Shown in pieces: positions 17,710 to 25,761 of a DNA stretch of 64,000 bases. A model generated the notes under the pieces. The model saw only the letters and a program-made list of their open reading frames with translations. It was not told where the DNA came from and did no database searches. Made by a program: the position numbers and the translations under genes. Source of the stretch: CALMEC01 sp963765105 (GTDB lineage Bacteria > Actinomycetota > Thermoleophilia > Miltoncostaeales > Miltoncostaeaceae). The DNA lies in contig CAVXUW010000004.1 in NCBI GenBank assembly GCA_963765105.1, positions 372,001 to 436,000 of the forward strand, in the 5' to 3' direction. Positions within the stretch are counted from its first letter, which is position 1, and each line of letters begins with the position of its first letter.

Positions 17710-17751
17710 CTCACTGGCGCGTGGTCAGCGGCCGATGGCCGCCGCAGGTCG

Positions 17752-18237
17752 CTAGGGCAGTTCGCAGACACGATGGCGGGTGGTGTACTCCCGGTTGAGG
17801 AGCACCACCTGCTTGGCGAGGCGAAGCTGGGTGTTGACGATGAGCGGGGCTTGCAGGTTGATGCTGAGCTCCCGTCGATCCTGTGAGACGGTCATAACCC
17901 CGTACAGAGCTGCATCGGCGAATGACGCGGTGGCAAGTTGTTCGGCGTCAGAGTCGGCGATCTCCGGCTCGTAGTCGGGCATCACACTCCACGGATCGGC
18001 CACGAGAAACGTGTGAAACGGTGCCTCGAGAGCCTGGAGCCAACGCATGGAGGCATCTTCCCGGCCGCTGGCCTGCATGTACGAGAGCAGGGCATACGAC
18101 TGACACCCGGGAAAACCGGCGATCGGCTCGATAAGGCGCACGACGCGACCCGGATCGATATCCACTCGACCCAACACCGGGGAGTGAATCGACGACGCCG
18201 CTACCGCCGGCTCGCTGACTACTTTCAACATACGCAC
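17752..18237 (-). CDS. fliW: flagellar assembly factor FliW
   Basis: CsrA antagonist and flagellin chaperone of 161 residues. Family hallmarks: LIEPIAGFPGCQSYALL, VADPWSVMPDYEPEIAD, LYGVMTVSQDRRELSINLQA and an end region LNREYTTRHRVC. FliW binds CsrA when free and flagellin when flagellin accumulates, linking flagellin translation to assembly. The start is GTG at 18235-18237 with GGAG 11 bases upstream; an in-frame ATG two codons later is an alternative. No flagellar structural gene lies in the window. Confidence 0.92.
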   Translation of the reverse strand: MRMLKVVSEPAVAASSIHSPVLGRVDIDPGRVVRLIEPIAGFPGCQSYALLSYMQASGREDASMRWLQALEAPFHTFLVADPWSVMPDYEPEIADSDAEQLATASFADAALYGVMTVSQDRRELSINLQAPLIVNTQLRLAKQVVLLNREYTTRHRVCELP

Positions 18238-18240
18238 CGT

Positions 18241-19320
18241 GTGAGTTGCTCCATTGCCGGTTTGGGCGCAGCACGCCTCGTTGCAGTCTCATCGGGCACC
18301 GGACGAGAAAACTTGAGCGGTCGCTACCGTTGTGAGGTGGTCCTCACCGTCGCTGATCTCACTCGTGACCCAGCCGAGGTTGCTCGGTCCCTTCCCGCCT
18401 GGGAGCGCGGAGAACCCGGCGAGGCCATCGGGGCGACGCTCGAGCTGTCGACACGCGAGATTCTGGCTCGGGCCTATGTCGCGTGGATCTGGGTGGGACA
18501 CGACGCCCACCGGACACCAGTGTGGTTACTGCCCGTCCATTCCGCCGACACGGAACGCTTCGCCCCGGCGGGCGCGATGAACGTGGTGCTGCGGTCGTTG
18601 CGCGCCGCATGCGCCAGCGGGGCCGACCCGAGCCGGGTCACCCTGATCGACGTGAACGGCTTCACCGGCCTTGTGGGTCCGGGCGTCGACTCGGCGCTTG
18701 CGGGGTTGGCACTCGAGGAGCATCACATCTCCCCCGCTCGCTGCGCGGTCGCCGCCCTGCCCGAGGGCGTGAACCTGGAGGGCCCTCAACTTGAGTTGAC
18801 CAGTGTCCACACCCGACACGACGGGTTGGGGCACCTCGCGGCGCTCAGCCGCGTTCACCCGTTTCGGATCGCCTGTGCTCTGGTGGAGCAGGGCTGGGAG
18901 TTGGACGAACCCGTCTACCCGACCGACGTGGCCGAGATGCTCCGCCATCGTGGCCTGGTGGGTCCGCCGGACGCGGAGACGACGGCCAGCCTGGCGATTG
19001 AGGACGACCCCTGCCCCCGCCGTCGCCATGCGCGCCGTGTTCTGCGCCGGCTCTTTCATGCTCGTAAGATCGGTCAGCAGTACCACACAGAGTTCGGCCA
19101 CATCGCCCGGGGCGTTGCCACCGACGACCGCGCAATGGCCCTCGAGGTGGGTGAGGCGCTCATTCGCGCGGGCCTTCTGGGCGAGAAGCTCAGCGTGGGA
19201 CAACGCCACATCTTCTTGCGGCGTGACAACTTGCCGGCCATCCATGCGCTCATCGAACGGGGCGAGAGCGCCGACGCTGCCCTCGACGCGACGTGGACGG
19301 CGCCCCCTCCCACCGCCTGA
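18241..19320 (+). CDS. hypothetical protein, possible C-terminal winged-helix region
   Basis: Protein of 359 residues if started at GTG 18241, abutting the divergent fliW; a later GTG near 18336 is also possible. I do not recognise the family. The N-terminal two thirds read as a mixed alpha/beta domain (WIWVGHDAHRTPVWLLPVHS; RVTLIDVNGFTGLVG). The last third is helical and basic (RRVLRRLFHARKIGQQY; GEALIRAGLLGEKL) and could be a DNA-binding winged helix, which is inference. No membrane segment or signal peptide. It lies 82 bp before the ECF sigma gene. Confidence 0.65.
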   Translation: MSCSIAGLGAARLVAVSSGTGRENLSGRYRCEVVLTVADLTRDPAEVARSLPAWERGEPGEAIGATLELSTREILARAYVAWIWVGHDAHRTPVWLLPVHSADTERFAPAGAMNVVLRSLRAACASGADPSRVTLIDVNGFTGLVGPGVDSALAGLALEEHHISPARCAVAALPEGVNLEGPQLELTSVHTRHDGLGHLAALSRVHPFRIACALVEQGWELDEPVYPTDVAEMLRHRGLVGPPDAETTASLAIEDDPCPRRRHARRVLRRLFHARKIGQQYHTEFGHIARGVATDDRAMALEVGEALIRAGLLGEKLSVGQRHIFLRRDNLPAIHALIERGESADAALDATWTAPPPTA

Positions 19321-19402
19321 ATCGGTATTGACGCCGGGGGAGCGGGCTATTGTCTCGGCGCGCCGGCTGTGACGGGGACGGCGTCGGTGCCGTAGACAAG
19401 GT

Positions 19403-19930
19403 ATGACCGTCGCTGCCCTCCTCGTGAAGAGTGTTCTCGCCAAACCCGCTGCTGCGACCTTCGCCGACGCCGCGACGGCACACTTGGATGCCATCTACCG
19501 ATACGCCTGCCAACTGACGCGAAACACGGCCCTGGCCGACGACGTCACCTCTGAAACGTTTGAGCGTGCCCTGCGGCAATGGCACACCTACGATCCCCGC
19601 AAAGGCCCGGTACGGCCGTGGCTCGTGGCCATCGCCCGCCGGGTCGCCCTCGATCATTTCCGCAGCGACCGTCGCCGCCGCGACCGAGAGGAGCGCTACT
19701 CGTCGCAGGAGCCGCAGGCCACCCCCGCCGTTGAGGTGACTGAGCTGCCGGGCGAGATGACGACGGCGCTGGCGGGTCTCAGCGACGTCGAACGCGAGGT
19801 CGTGGCGCTGCGGGTGCTGCTCGACCTCGACGGGGCGGAGACCGCGGCCGTGCTCGGCATCACCCCGTCGGCCTGCTCGACCCACCTGCATCGCGCGATG
19901 ACAAAGATGCGCAAGGATCTGGGCTCGTGA
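19403..19930 (+). CDS. ECF-family RNA polymerase sigma factor
   Basis: Sigma-70 family factor of 175 residues with regions 2 and 4 only. Region 2 reads IYRYACQLTRNTALADDVTS then RPWLVAIARRVALDHFRSDR; region 4 reads ALAGLSDVEREVVALRVLLD with a helix-turn-helix at AAVLGITPSACSTHLHRAMT. It directs polymerase to a small stress regulon. Its stop overlaps the start of the next gene by 4 bp, the usual arrangement with an anti-sigma factor. Confidence 0.93.
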   Translation: MTVAALLVKSVLAKPAAATFADAATAHLDAIYRYACQLTRNTALADDVTSETFERALRQWHTYDPRKGPVRPWLVAIARRVALDHFRSDRRRRDREERYSSQEPQATPAVEVTELPGEMTTALAGLSDVEREVVALRVLLDLDGAETAAVLGITPSACSTHLHRAMTKMRKDLGS

Positions 19931-20859
19931 ACCCCGAGATCACACCCGAGCGCCTCGACGCGCTTCTTGACGGCTCTGTGTCTCCGGAGACGGACGCAGA
20001 GCGCGACATGTTGCACCTGGCCGCCCGCCTCCGTGAGGAGGCCCCACGGGCCGATGACGCCGTGCGTGAGCGTGTGCAGTCACTTGGGGACAAGTCGGCA
20101 CCGCCGCGGCTCGCACGACGCTGGTGGCCAGCCTCTGCGCCCGGTCGCTGGCGTGTAGCCGTTCCCGCGCTCTCGGCGGTCGCCGCCGCAATCATCTCGG
20201 TGGGCGTGTTGACGAGTCGGGGGAATGACACCGCGTCCCAGGATGCCAGCAACGCCGGCGGTTCGGCGACAGCCCCGTCGCGCCCCGGTGCGGCAGCTGG
20301 CGATCTTTCAACGCAGAAGGCGGCGCCGGCCGACGAGCAGGCACAGACGGCTCCGCCCCAGGCGCCACTCCGAACAGGCCGCGACACCTACTCGTCGATC
20401 AGCGCCCTCAACGCCACTGCAACCGAGGTTGTCATCGGCACTCTTGGCAACGGTGCACGTGAACTCTCACGAAGCTCCGATGACAGCGTGATCGAGGTCG
20501 CCACGACATTCTCGGTCACACGTGTGGTTCGTGGCACGCTCGCGGCGGGGGGGACGGCCGAGATCGCGCAATCACGAAGCCCTGACGGAAGGCGATTCGG
20601 AGCAGCGGACGCTCCGGCTGGGCTCGAACCCGGCCGCGAGTACCTCCTGTTCCTCCAACCAAGCCCCGACGGGTCAACCTTTCTCGTCCTGTTCGACGAG
20701 GGCGCGTGGGAGATCGTCGACGGACGCATCCGACTGGTCGGCGACGGCACGTCGATACTCGCCGACTCCGCACGGGTTCAGGGTCGCACGGTCGACGAGG
20801 CGGTCGCCGTGATCGAATCGACGCGGGTTACGGGGTCGGATCCGCCGACGTCACCGTAA
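19927..20859 (+). CDS. single-pass membrane protein, putative anti-sigma factor
   Basis: Protein of 310 residues with GTG start at 19927, translationally coupled to the ECF sigma gene. The short cytoplasmic N-terminus (ERLDALLDGSVSPETDAERD, then LHLAARLREEAP) resembles a degenerate anti-sigma zinc-finger region without the HxxxCxxC ligands. One membrane helix at about residues 78-98 (PALSAVAAAIISVGVL) is followed by a Pro/Ala-rich linker and an extracytoplasmic beta domain. Membrane topology and coupling support an anti-sigma role; no catalytic motif is seen. Confidence 0.7.
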   Translation: MNPEITPERLDALLDGSVSPETDAERDMLHLAARLREEAPRADDAVRERVQSLGDKSAPPRLARRWWPASAPGRWRVAVPALSAVAAAIISVGVLTSRGNDTASQDASNAGGSATAPSRPGAAAGDLSTQKAAPADEQAQTAPPQAPLRTGRDTYSSISALNATATEVVIGTLGNGARELSRSSDDSVIEVATTFSVTRVVRGTLAAGGTAEIAQSRSPDGRRFGAADAPAGLEPGREYLLFLQPSPDGSTFLVLFDEGAWEIVDGRIRLVGDGTSILADSARVQGRTVDEAVAVIESTRVTGSDPPTSP

Positions 20860-21043
20860 CGGCCGGAATCTCTTGGGTGTTCGTCACCAACGCGGGCTCG
20901 GGCGGGCCGCCGCGAGCGACGTAGCCGATCACGACCCCAAGGGCCAATGCGGCTGCCGCAAGTATCGCGGCGAGGCTGCCGGTGACCTTTCGCTTGCGTG
21001 AGCGCTGCGGTGCGGGACGCAGTCGGCCAGTGTCGTCGTTCAC
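20828..21043 (-). CDS. small single-pass membrane protein
   Basis: Protein of 71 residues with a basic N-terminus (PAPQRSRKRK), one membrane helix (GSLAAILAAAALALGVVIGY) and a short Pro/Thr-rich outer tail. The GTG start overlaps the DUF501 stop (GTGA), so it is the last gene of the eno-ftsB-DUF501 group. Its 3' end overlaps the convergent anti-sigma gene by 32 bp. Function unknown. Confidence 0.6.
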   Translation of the reverse strand: MNDDTGRLRPAPQRSRKRKVTGSLAAILAAAALALGVVIGYVARGGPPEPALVTNTQEIPAVTVTSADPTP

Positions 21044-21495
21044 CCCACCTCCTCGTCGGTTGTCGTCGCTGTCGGTGTGACATCTGCGCAACACGCAGAG
21101 GGCCATGCGCTCCGGGAACGCTCGACGATCCAGTCGCCCACCGCGTTTCCGCCTTCCGCTAAAGCGAACGCCATCTGCGCGTGTAGGCACTTCACCCGCG
21201 ACACGTCTCCCACACCCCCAACGTTATGGCCGTCGTGAACGTCGGCATGCCGGGAATGCGCTGCCGCTACCTCGGTCGCCATCGTCTCATCATGCTCGAG
21301 GGCGCGCACACCCCCACCCGCCTCCACGGTACCGATGGACGTTGCCAATGCGCGGCAGGCGAGCCAGTAGCGCGTCGGAAACGGCCGCCCGTCAAGATCC
21401 ACCGGATCGTTCTCGAGCACCGCAGGACCACCGTGCGGACACCGGACCGCCACGCGAAATGCGGTGAACGGGTCGCGCCCCAAGAGTCGTCGCAC
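21040..21495 (-). CDS. DUF501 domain protein
   Basis: Conserved actinobacterial protein of about 151 residues. Family features include RCPHGGPAVLEND, PFPTRYWLACRALATSIGTV and the C-terminal SRVKCLHAQMAFALA with conserved Cys and His. I chose the GTG at 21493-21495 because it begins LGRDPF-proximal homology just after the ftsB stop; a longer frame would overlap ftsB. It sits in the typical actinobacterial order eno-ftsB-DUF501. Biochemical role unknown. Confidence 0.85.
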   Translation of the reverse strand: MRRLLGRDPFTAFRVAVRCPHGGPAVLENDPVDLDGRPFPTRYWLACRALATSIGTVEAGGGVRALEHDETMATEVAAAHSRHADVHDGHNVGGVGDVSRVKCLHAQMAFALAEGGNAVGDWIVERSRSAWPSACCADVTPTATTTDEEVG

Positions 21496-21505
21496 ACGTT
21501 CCGTG

Positions 21506-21835
21506 TCAACGGAAGTCGGGGAGCCAGTCCCAGAAGCTACCCTCGTCGCGTCGCGCCACAGGGGGCTTGGGGCGCTCAAGACCCGATACCCGGTAGGGAG
21601 TTTCGCCCTGCTTGGTGTAGCCCAGCTGCCGGGCACGCGCCTCGATCACAGCCGAATCGTCGAGAGACTTGATCTGTGCCTGCACACGGTCGCGCTCGTC
21701 GAGGAGCTTCGCGAGGGCCGTCTGTTGACGGGCCAACTCGCCGCGTTGACTCAGCACCCCACGGATGGGGCCGACGTACGACGCGACGAGCGCGACGACG
21801 ATTCCCAAGATGAACAAGCGTTTTGGTGTGAACAC
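21506..21835 (-). CDS. ftsB: FtsB/DivIC-like septum formation initiator
   Basis: Divisome protein of 109 residues. GTG start, short cytoplasmic N-terminus, one membrane helix (LFILGIVVALVASYVG) and a periplasmic coiled coil (LARQQTALAKLLDERDRVQA). The family end motif follows: ARQLGYTKQGETPYRV. It should form a complex with FtsL and FtsQ to activate septal peptidoglycan synthesis. The position between eno and a DUF501 gene matches the actinobacterial order. Confidence 0.9.
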   Translation of the reverse strand: MFTPKRLFILGIVVALVASYVGPIRGVLSQRGELARQQTALAKLLDERDRVQAQIKSLDDSAVIEARARQLGYTKQGETPYRVSGLERPKPPVARRDEGSFWDWLPDFR

Positions 21836-21934
21836 AGCCGTGGGCGAGATCTCCCGAGTCGGGGAGTTCGTACCGAACCCCCTCCGAGTCGGCGTACGCC
21901 ACAGGGCCGTGCGTTCCTGCCCGGCGATGTTGCG

Positions 21935-23212
21935 TCATGACCGAAACGCAGTCCGCCCCGGGTAGCTCGCCGCCGGCCCGAGCCGCTCTTCGATGCGCAG
22001 CAACTGGTTGTACTTGGCGACACGCTCACTGCGCGCCGGTGCCCCCGTTTTGATCTGCCCCGCACCCGTCGCGACGGCCAGATCGGCGATCGTGGTGTCC
22101 TCGGTTTCCCCGGACCGGTGAGAGATCATCGACGCGTACCCCGCCCCGGCGGCAATCTCGATGGCGTCCAACGTTTCCGTGAGGGTGCCGATCTGGTTGA
22201 CCTTGATGAGGATGGCGTTGGCGACGCCACGCTCGATGCCTTGGCGCAGACGCGTGGGGTTTGTGACAAACAGATCGTCACCGACCAGCTGCACCCGATC
22301 GCCGCTCGTGTCGGTATGGAGTTTCCAACCGTCCCAGTCGTCCTCACTCATCCCGTCTTCGATCGAGATGATCGGATACGCATCCGCCAGTTCGGCGAGG
22401 TAGGCGGCCATCTCGTCAGAGCTCAGTGAGCGTCCTTCCCCGGCAAGGTGGTACTGGCCATCCGTGTAGAACTCTGTGGCGGCGACGTCGAGGGCAAGCG
22501 CAACGTCTTTGCCCGGGGCGTAGCCGGCCTTCTCGATGGCCGAGACGATGGCGTCGAGCGCAGCACGTGTGCTGGCGAAATTCGGGGCAAAGCCCCCTTC
22601 GTCACCGACGCCGGTGGCCAAGCCGTCAGCGTGGAGGACACCCTTGAGCGCGTGGTACACCTCGGTGCCCGCCCGCAGCGCTTCGGAGAAGCTCCCCGCC
22701 CCAACTGGGGCGACCATGAACTCCTGGAAGTCGATGTTGTTGTCGGCGTGGGCGCCACCGTTCAGGATGTTCATCATCGGCACGGGCAGACGATGGGCCC
22801 GCGCGCCGCCGATGTAGCGGTAGAGCGGCAACCCAGCGTCAACGGCCGCGGCCTTGGCAATCGCGAGTGAGCACCCAAGGATGGCGTTTGCCCCGAAGCG
22901 CGACTTGGTGGGCGTGCCATCCAGCTCGATCATCACGCGGTCGAGGGTGACCTGCTCCGTTGCGTCTTTGCCCACCAGGGCATGGGCCAGCTCATGCTCA
23001 ACGTTGGCCACCGCCTTCAGCACCCCTTTGCCGGCATAGATGCTGGCATCGCCGTCGCGCATCTCGAGCGCCTCATGCGCCCCCGTGCTGGCCCCTGACG
23101 GTACGGCGGCCACCCCCACGGTACCGCTGCTCAGCTCAACCGACACCTCGACGGTGGGCTGACCGCGGGAGTCAAGAATCTGGCGGGCGTGGACACGGGC
23201 GATCTTCGACAT
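21935..23212 (-). CDS. eno: enolase
   Basis: Glycolytic enzyme of 425 residues interconverting 2-phosphoglycerate and phosphoenolpyruvate. Signatures include RQILDSRGQPTVEV at the N-terminus, GAHADNNIDFQEFMVAPVGA, the magnesium ligand regions ALALDVAA and SIEDGMSEDDWDG, and a C-terminal SHRSGETEDTTIADLAVATG. Length is normal. The ribosome-binding site GGAGG lies inside a perfect inverted repeat (listed separately). It is upstream of ftsB in the same direction, with a 99-bp gap. Confidence 0.97.
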   Translation of the reverse strand: MSKIARVHARQILDSRGQPTVEVSVELSSGTVGVAAVPSGASTGAHEALEMRDGDASIYAGKGVLKAVANVEHELAHALVGKDATEQVTLDRVMIELDGTPTKSRFGANAILGCSLAIAKAAAVDAGLPLYRYIGGARAHRLPVPMMNILNGGAHADNNIDFQEFMVAPVGAGSFSEALRAGTEVYHALKGVLHADGLATGVGDEGGFAPNFASTRAALDAIVSAIEKAGYAPGKDVALALDVAATEFYTDGQYHLAGEGRSLSSDEMAAYLAELADAYPIISIEDGMSEDDWDGWKLHTDTSGDRVQLVGDDLFVTNPTRLRQGIERGVANAILIKVNQIGTLTETLDAIEIAAGAGYASMISHRSGETEDTTIADLAVATGAGQIKTGAPARSERVAKYNQLLRIEERLGPAASYPGRTAFRS

Positions 23213-23213
23213 G

Positions 23214-23240
23214 CGGCCTCCGGGTGGGGAAAGGAGGCCG
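23214..23240 (-). promoter_or_regulatory. hairpin enclosing the eno ribosome-binding site
   Basis: In the eno mRNA leader, CGGCCTCC (23240 to 23233) is perfectly complementary to GGAGGCCG (23221 to 23214), with an 11-nt pyrimidine-rich loop. The second arm contains the GGAGG ribosome-binding site and ends 1 nt before the ATG. As drawn the hairpin would block ribosome entry, so translation may be regulated or need helper factors. Confidence 0.5.
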
Positions 23241-23563
23241 GATATTAGTTATCCGCTACCGGGAACCGCGTACCGACCCCTCACGAAAGCCGAGACAGCG
23301 ACGCTTACCGACCCGGCAGGTCATCACCGACGGCTTTCCCCGTGTCATCGTAGGGCGGAACTTGTGTCCACTGGCCGTCGTGGTGACGAGCACCACGTGG
23401 TTGCGGGTGACGCCACGGATGAGGACGTCTTCACGCGCCGAGCCAGACAGCCCACAGATCTCGACGACGCAACGGTTCACTCATCTCAAATCATCCGTGA
23501 TCGCACCGCGTTCTCACGTTCAGCACTTCACAGTTTCGACAACTCTGAAAGTGGCCGCCAGGG
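23241..23563. other. 323-bp region between mazG and eno, no supported gene
   Basis: Probably holds the eno promoter and leader on the minus strand. A 74-codon minus-strand frame at 23256-23480 (starts MNRCVVEICGLSGS) has no recognised motif or good ribosome-binding site, so I do not call it. No tRNA or clear terminator was seen. Confidence 0.4.
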
Positions 23564-24562
23564 CTAGTTGTCGAGCTTCCCGGTGGTCAAGGCATCCTTC
23601 GCTGCGCGGTACCACGCAAGCTGCGCCTCGGGGTCGAGGCCGTCGAACGATTCACCGTTCTCGGACGCCAGCGCTTCCGCTCGTTCAACGCGTGCGCGAA
23701 AGCGGCCCGCAGCCAGCCGCACCGCGATCTCCGGGTCGGCTTTGATGCTGCGGGCCACGGCAACACAGGCAAACAGGACATCGCCAAGCTCGTCGATGGT
23801 GGGGTCGGCCTGCAGCTCGGCAACCTCCTCCACAAGCTTGGCGATCGCCTGGGACGCCTCGGCAAACTCAAAACCCACCGACCCCGCACGACGCTGTGCC
23901 TTCGTGGCGTACGCCAACGCCGGAAGGCCGGGAGGCATCTCGTGGAAGATCCCTCCCCCACGGCTCTCGCGTTTCTGACGCTCCCAGAGGTCGCGAACAC
24001 CCCCAGCGCCCTCGGCAACAGCATCGCCGTAGACGTGAGGGTGTCGGAAGATGAGCTTCTGAGCATGCTCACCGGCGATCGAACCCAGGTCGGCGTGGCC
24101 GGCCTCTTCCAAGAGCTGTGCGAGAAACACGGCTTGGAACAGCAGGTCGCCGATTTCGTCCGCCTGTCGTGCCGGATCGCCGGACGACACTGCTTCAGCC
24201 ACCTCAAATGCCTCCTCCACCGTATGGGGCACAATTGTCGCTGGGGTTTGGACGCGGTCCCAGGGGCATTCACGGCGCAGGTGAGCTCCCACGTGAGCCA
24301 GCTCGGCGACCGCAGCTCCGATTGCGCGCTCACGAAGGCGCGGTCGGGATGGCACGGTACGGGCGTTTGCCAGCTGCCGCGCCAGCACCTGTGCCACAAC
24401 GTCGGGGGCACAGATCGCTGCCCCGTCGGGGACGTCTCGCGGATCATCCAGGGCTCGCACCTCCACCCGAAGCGACGCGGCAAGTTCTGGCTCAAGGGGT
24501 GGCGCCCACACCGAGGTGGCGGCGCCGAGGGCGACGAACGCGGCCGCAGGGATCGAATCCAC
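23564..24562 (-). CDS. mazG: nucleotide pyrophosphohydrolase MazG with decayed methylase-like N-terminus
   Basis: House-cleaning NTP pyrophosphohydrolase of 332 residues from GTG 24562. Two MazG modules are visible: RRECPWDRVQTPATIV with EEAFEVAEA and DEIGDLLFQ, then KLVEEVAELQAD with DELGDVLFA; the acidic residues bind magnesium. Some MazG proteins (YabN type) carry an N-terminal tetrapyrrole-methylase domain. Here only about 90 residues precede MazG, yet the codons just upstream of the GTG read VVTIVGLGPGDV, the start of such a domain, with no canonical start codon. Either translation begins at a non-standard codon or the methylase part is decaying. Confidence 0.9.
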   Translation of the reverse strand: MDSIPAAAFVALGAATSVWAPPLEPELAASLRVEVRALDDPRDVPDGAAICAPDVVAQVLARQLANARTVPSRPRLRERAIGAAVAELAHVGAHLRRECPWDRVQTPATIVPHTVEEAFEVAEAVSSGDPARQADEIGDLLFQAVFLAQLLEEAGHADLGSIAGEHAQKLIFRHPHVYGDAVAEGAGGVRDLWERQKRESRGGGIFHEMPPGLPALAYATKAQRRAGSVGFEFAEASQAIAKLVEEVAELQADPTIDELGDVLFACVAVARSIKADPEIAVRLAAGRFRARVERAEALASENGESFDGLDPEAQLAWYRAAKDALTTGKLDN

Positions 24563-24591
24563 ATCCCCCGGACCGAGCCCGACGATGGTAA

Positions 24592-25761
24592 CTACGGGGT
24601 CGCGGGGCCGTTCGATGTGGTCGTCTCGGTCGAGGTCGTTGCCGAAGGCGGTGCCACCGTTGTCCCGGTCGACACCGTCGGACTGCTCGTTGTCGCTGCC
24701 GGCTTCCTCTCGGGCGCGAGGCGTGCGTTGGGGAACTTTGCCGTGTCCTGAACTTTCTTGAGCACGGTGTCACGCCATTTCTGAACGGCGGCCGCGCGCT
24801 TCACTTGAAGCTCCTGAGTACGGATCTCGTCCTTCGCTTCGGCAAACGTGCGAGTCCGCGCTGCGATGTCGCGCACCAACAGAATGTGCCAACCGAACGT
24901 GCTCTGTACCGGGGCGGAGATCTTTCCGGGTGCGAGCTTTTGCGCGGCCGCGGACACTTCGGGGAGAAGACCCGCGTTCGGAACCGTTCCCAGGTCACCC
25001 CCCGAACCGGTTGCCGACGGATCCTGGGAGCGATTGGCCGCGACCTCGGCGAAGTTCGCGACGGTCACTTCGGCGCGCACCTTCTCGGCCTCGGGCTTTG
25101 ATTCCAGAAGGATGTGAGAGAGACGCTTGTCGGCCGCAACTTTGTACTGGGCAATGTTCTTGGTGTAGTACGCCCGTGCATCCGCATCGGTGTACTTCAC
25201 CTTCTCCTCTTCCCGTGTCGCGAGGTTCTGCTCGTAGCGGTTCGCCGTGAAGCTCCGCGTGAGGTCGGCCACGGTGATGCCGCGGTCCGAGAGGGCCTTC
25301 TCGAAGGCTTTCCGGTCCTTGCCAAAGCCACCACTGGCGACGGGAGTGTCGATCAGCTGGGTGATCTGGTCCTCGATCTCTTTGGGTGTGACCGCACACG
25401 GCTTGCCACACCGAGCCGCGAGGATCCCAAACGCCGCCTCGTCCCGTAGCTGCTCGGCAGCGGTGCGCCGTGTCTTCTGGAAGTCGTCCGTGCCCGTGTC
25501 CTCGGGCTTGGGCACTGCCTGCCCCTGCTGCGTCGGCTGCGTCGCCAGGAAGATGGCGCGACGATCAACGTCCGCGTTGGTGATCTTCTGGGTGCCGATC
25601 TCGATCGCGACACCGTCCGGCGGACCCAGATCGGCTTTGTTCTCACCGCACGCCGAGACGCCCAGCCCCGCGCTGAGGACGGCCAGGACCAACGCGACTC
25701 TTGCTGAACGCGGGAATCTCACGACGCGAGCGATCGTAGCATGGGGTCGAGAACCGCTCAC
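24592..25761 (-). CDS. SurA/PrsA-type peptidyl-prolyl isomerase lipoprotein
   Basis: Exported foldase of 389 residues. GTG start at 25759-25761 overlaps the mfd stop (GTGA); a GTG at 25722 would give a shorter signal peptide. The lipobox is LGVSAC (Cys38). A SurA-like helical N-domain follows (DVDRRAIFLATQPTQQGQAV). The parvulin-type rotamase domain is at about residues 215-315, with KRLSHILLESK and FGWHILLVRDI. The C-terminus is a Thr/Ser-rich tail (PTVSTGTTVAPP). It should help fold secreted proteins at the outer face of the membrane. Confidence 0.92.
   Translation of the reverse strand: MSGSRPHATIARVVRFPRSARVALVLAVLSAGLGVSACGENKADLGPPDGVAIEIGTQKITNADVDRRAIFLATQPTQQGQAVPKPEDTGTDDFQKTRRTAAEQLRDEAAFGILAARCGKPCAVTPKEIEDQITQLIDTPVASGGFGKDRKAFEKALSDRGITVADLTRSFTANRYEQNLATREEEKVKYTDADARAYYTKNIAQYKVAADKRLSHILLESKPEAEKVRAEVTVANFAEVAANRSQDPSATGSGGDLGTVPNAGLLPEVSAAAQKLAPGKISAPVQSTFGWHILLVRDIAARTRTFAEAKDEIRTQELQVKRAAAVQKWRDTVLKKVQDTAKFPNARLAPERKPAATTSSPTVSTGTTVAPPSATTSTETTTSNGPATP

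Noticed and set aside
17728..17742. GCGGCC-GAT-GGCCGC hairpin between rpoZ and fliW as a bidirectional terminator
   Set aside because: The stem is only 6 bp with no T-run on either side; position alone is weak evidence in GC-rich DNA.
23256..23480. 74-codon minus-strand frame upstream of eno
   Set aside because: No motif, no ribosome-binding site, and it overlaps the likely eno promoter and leader.
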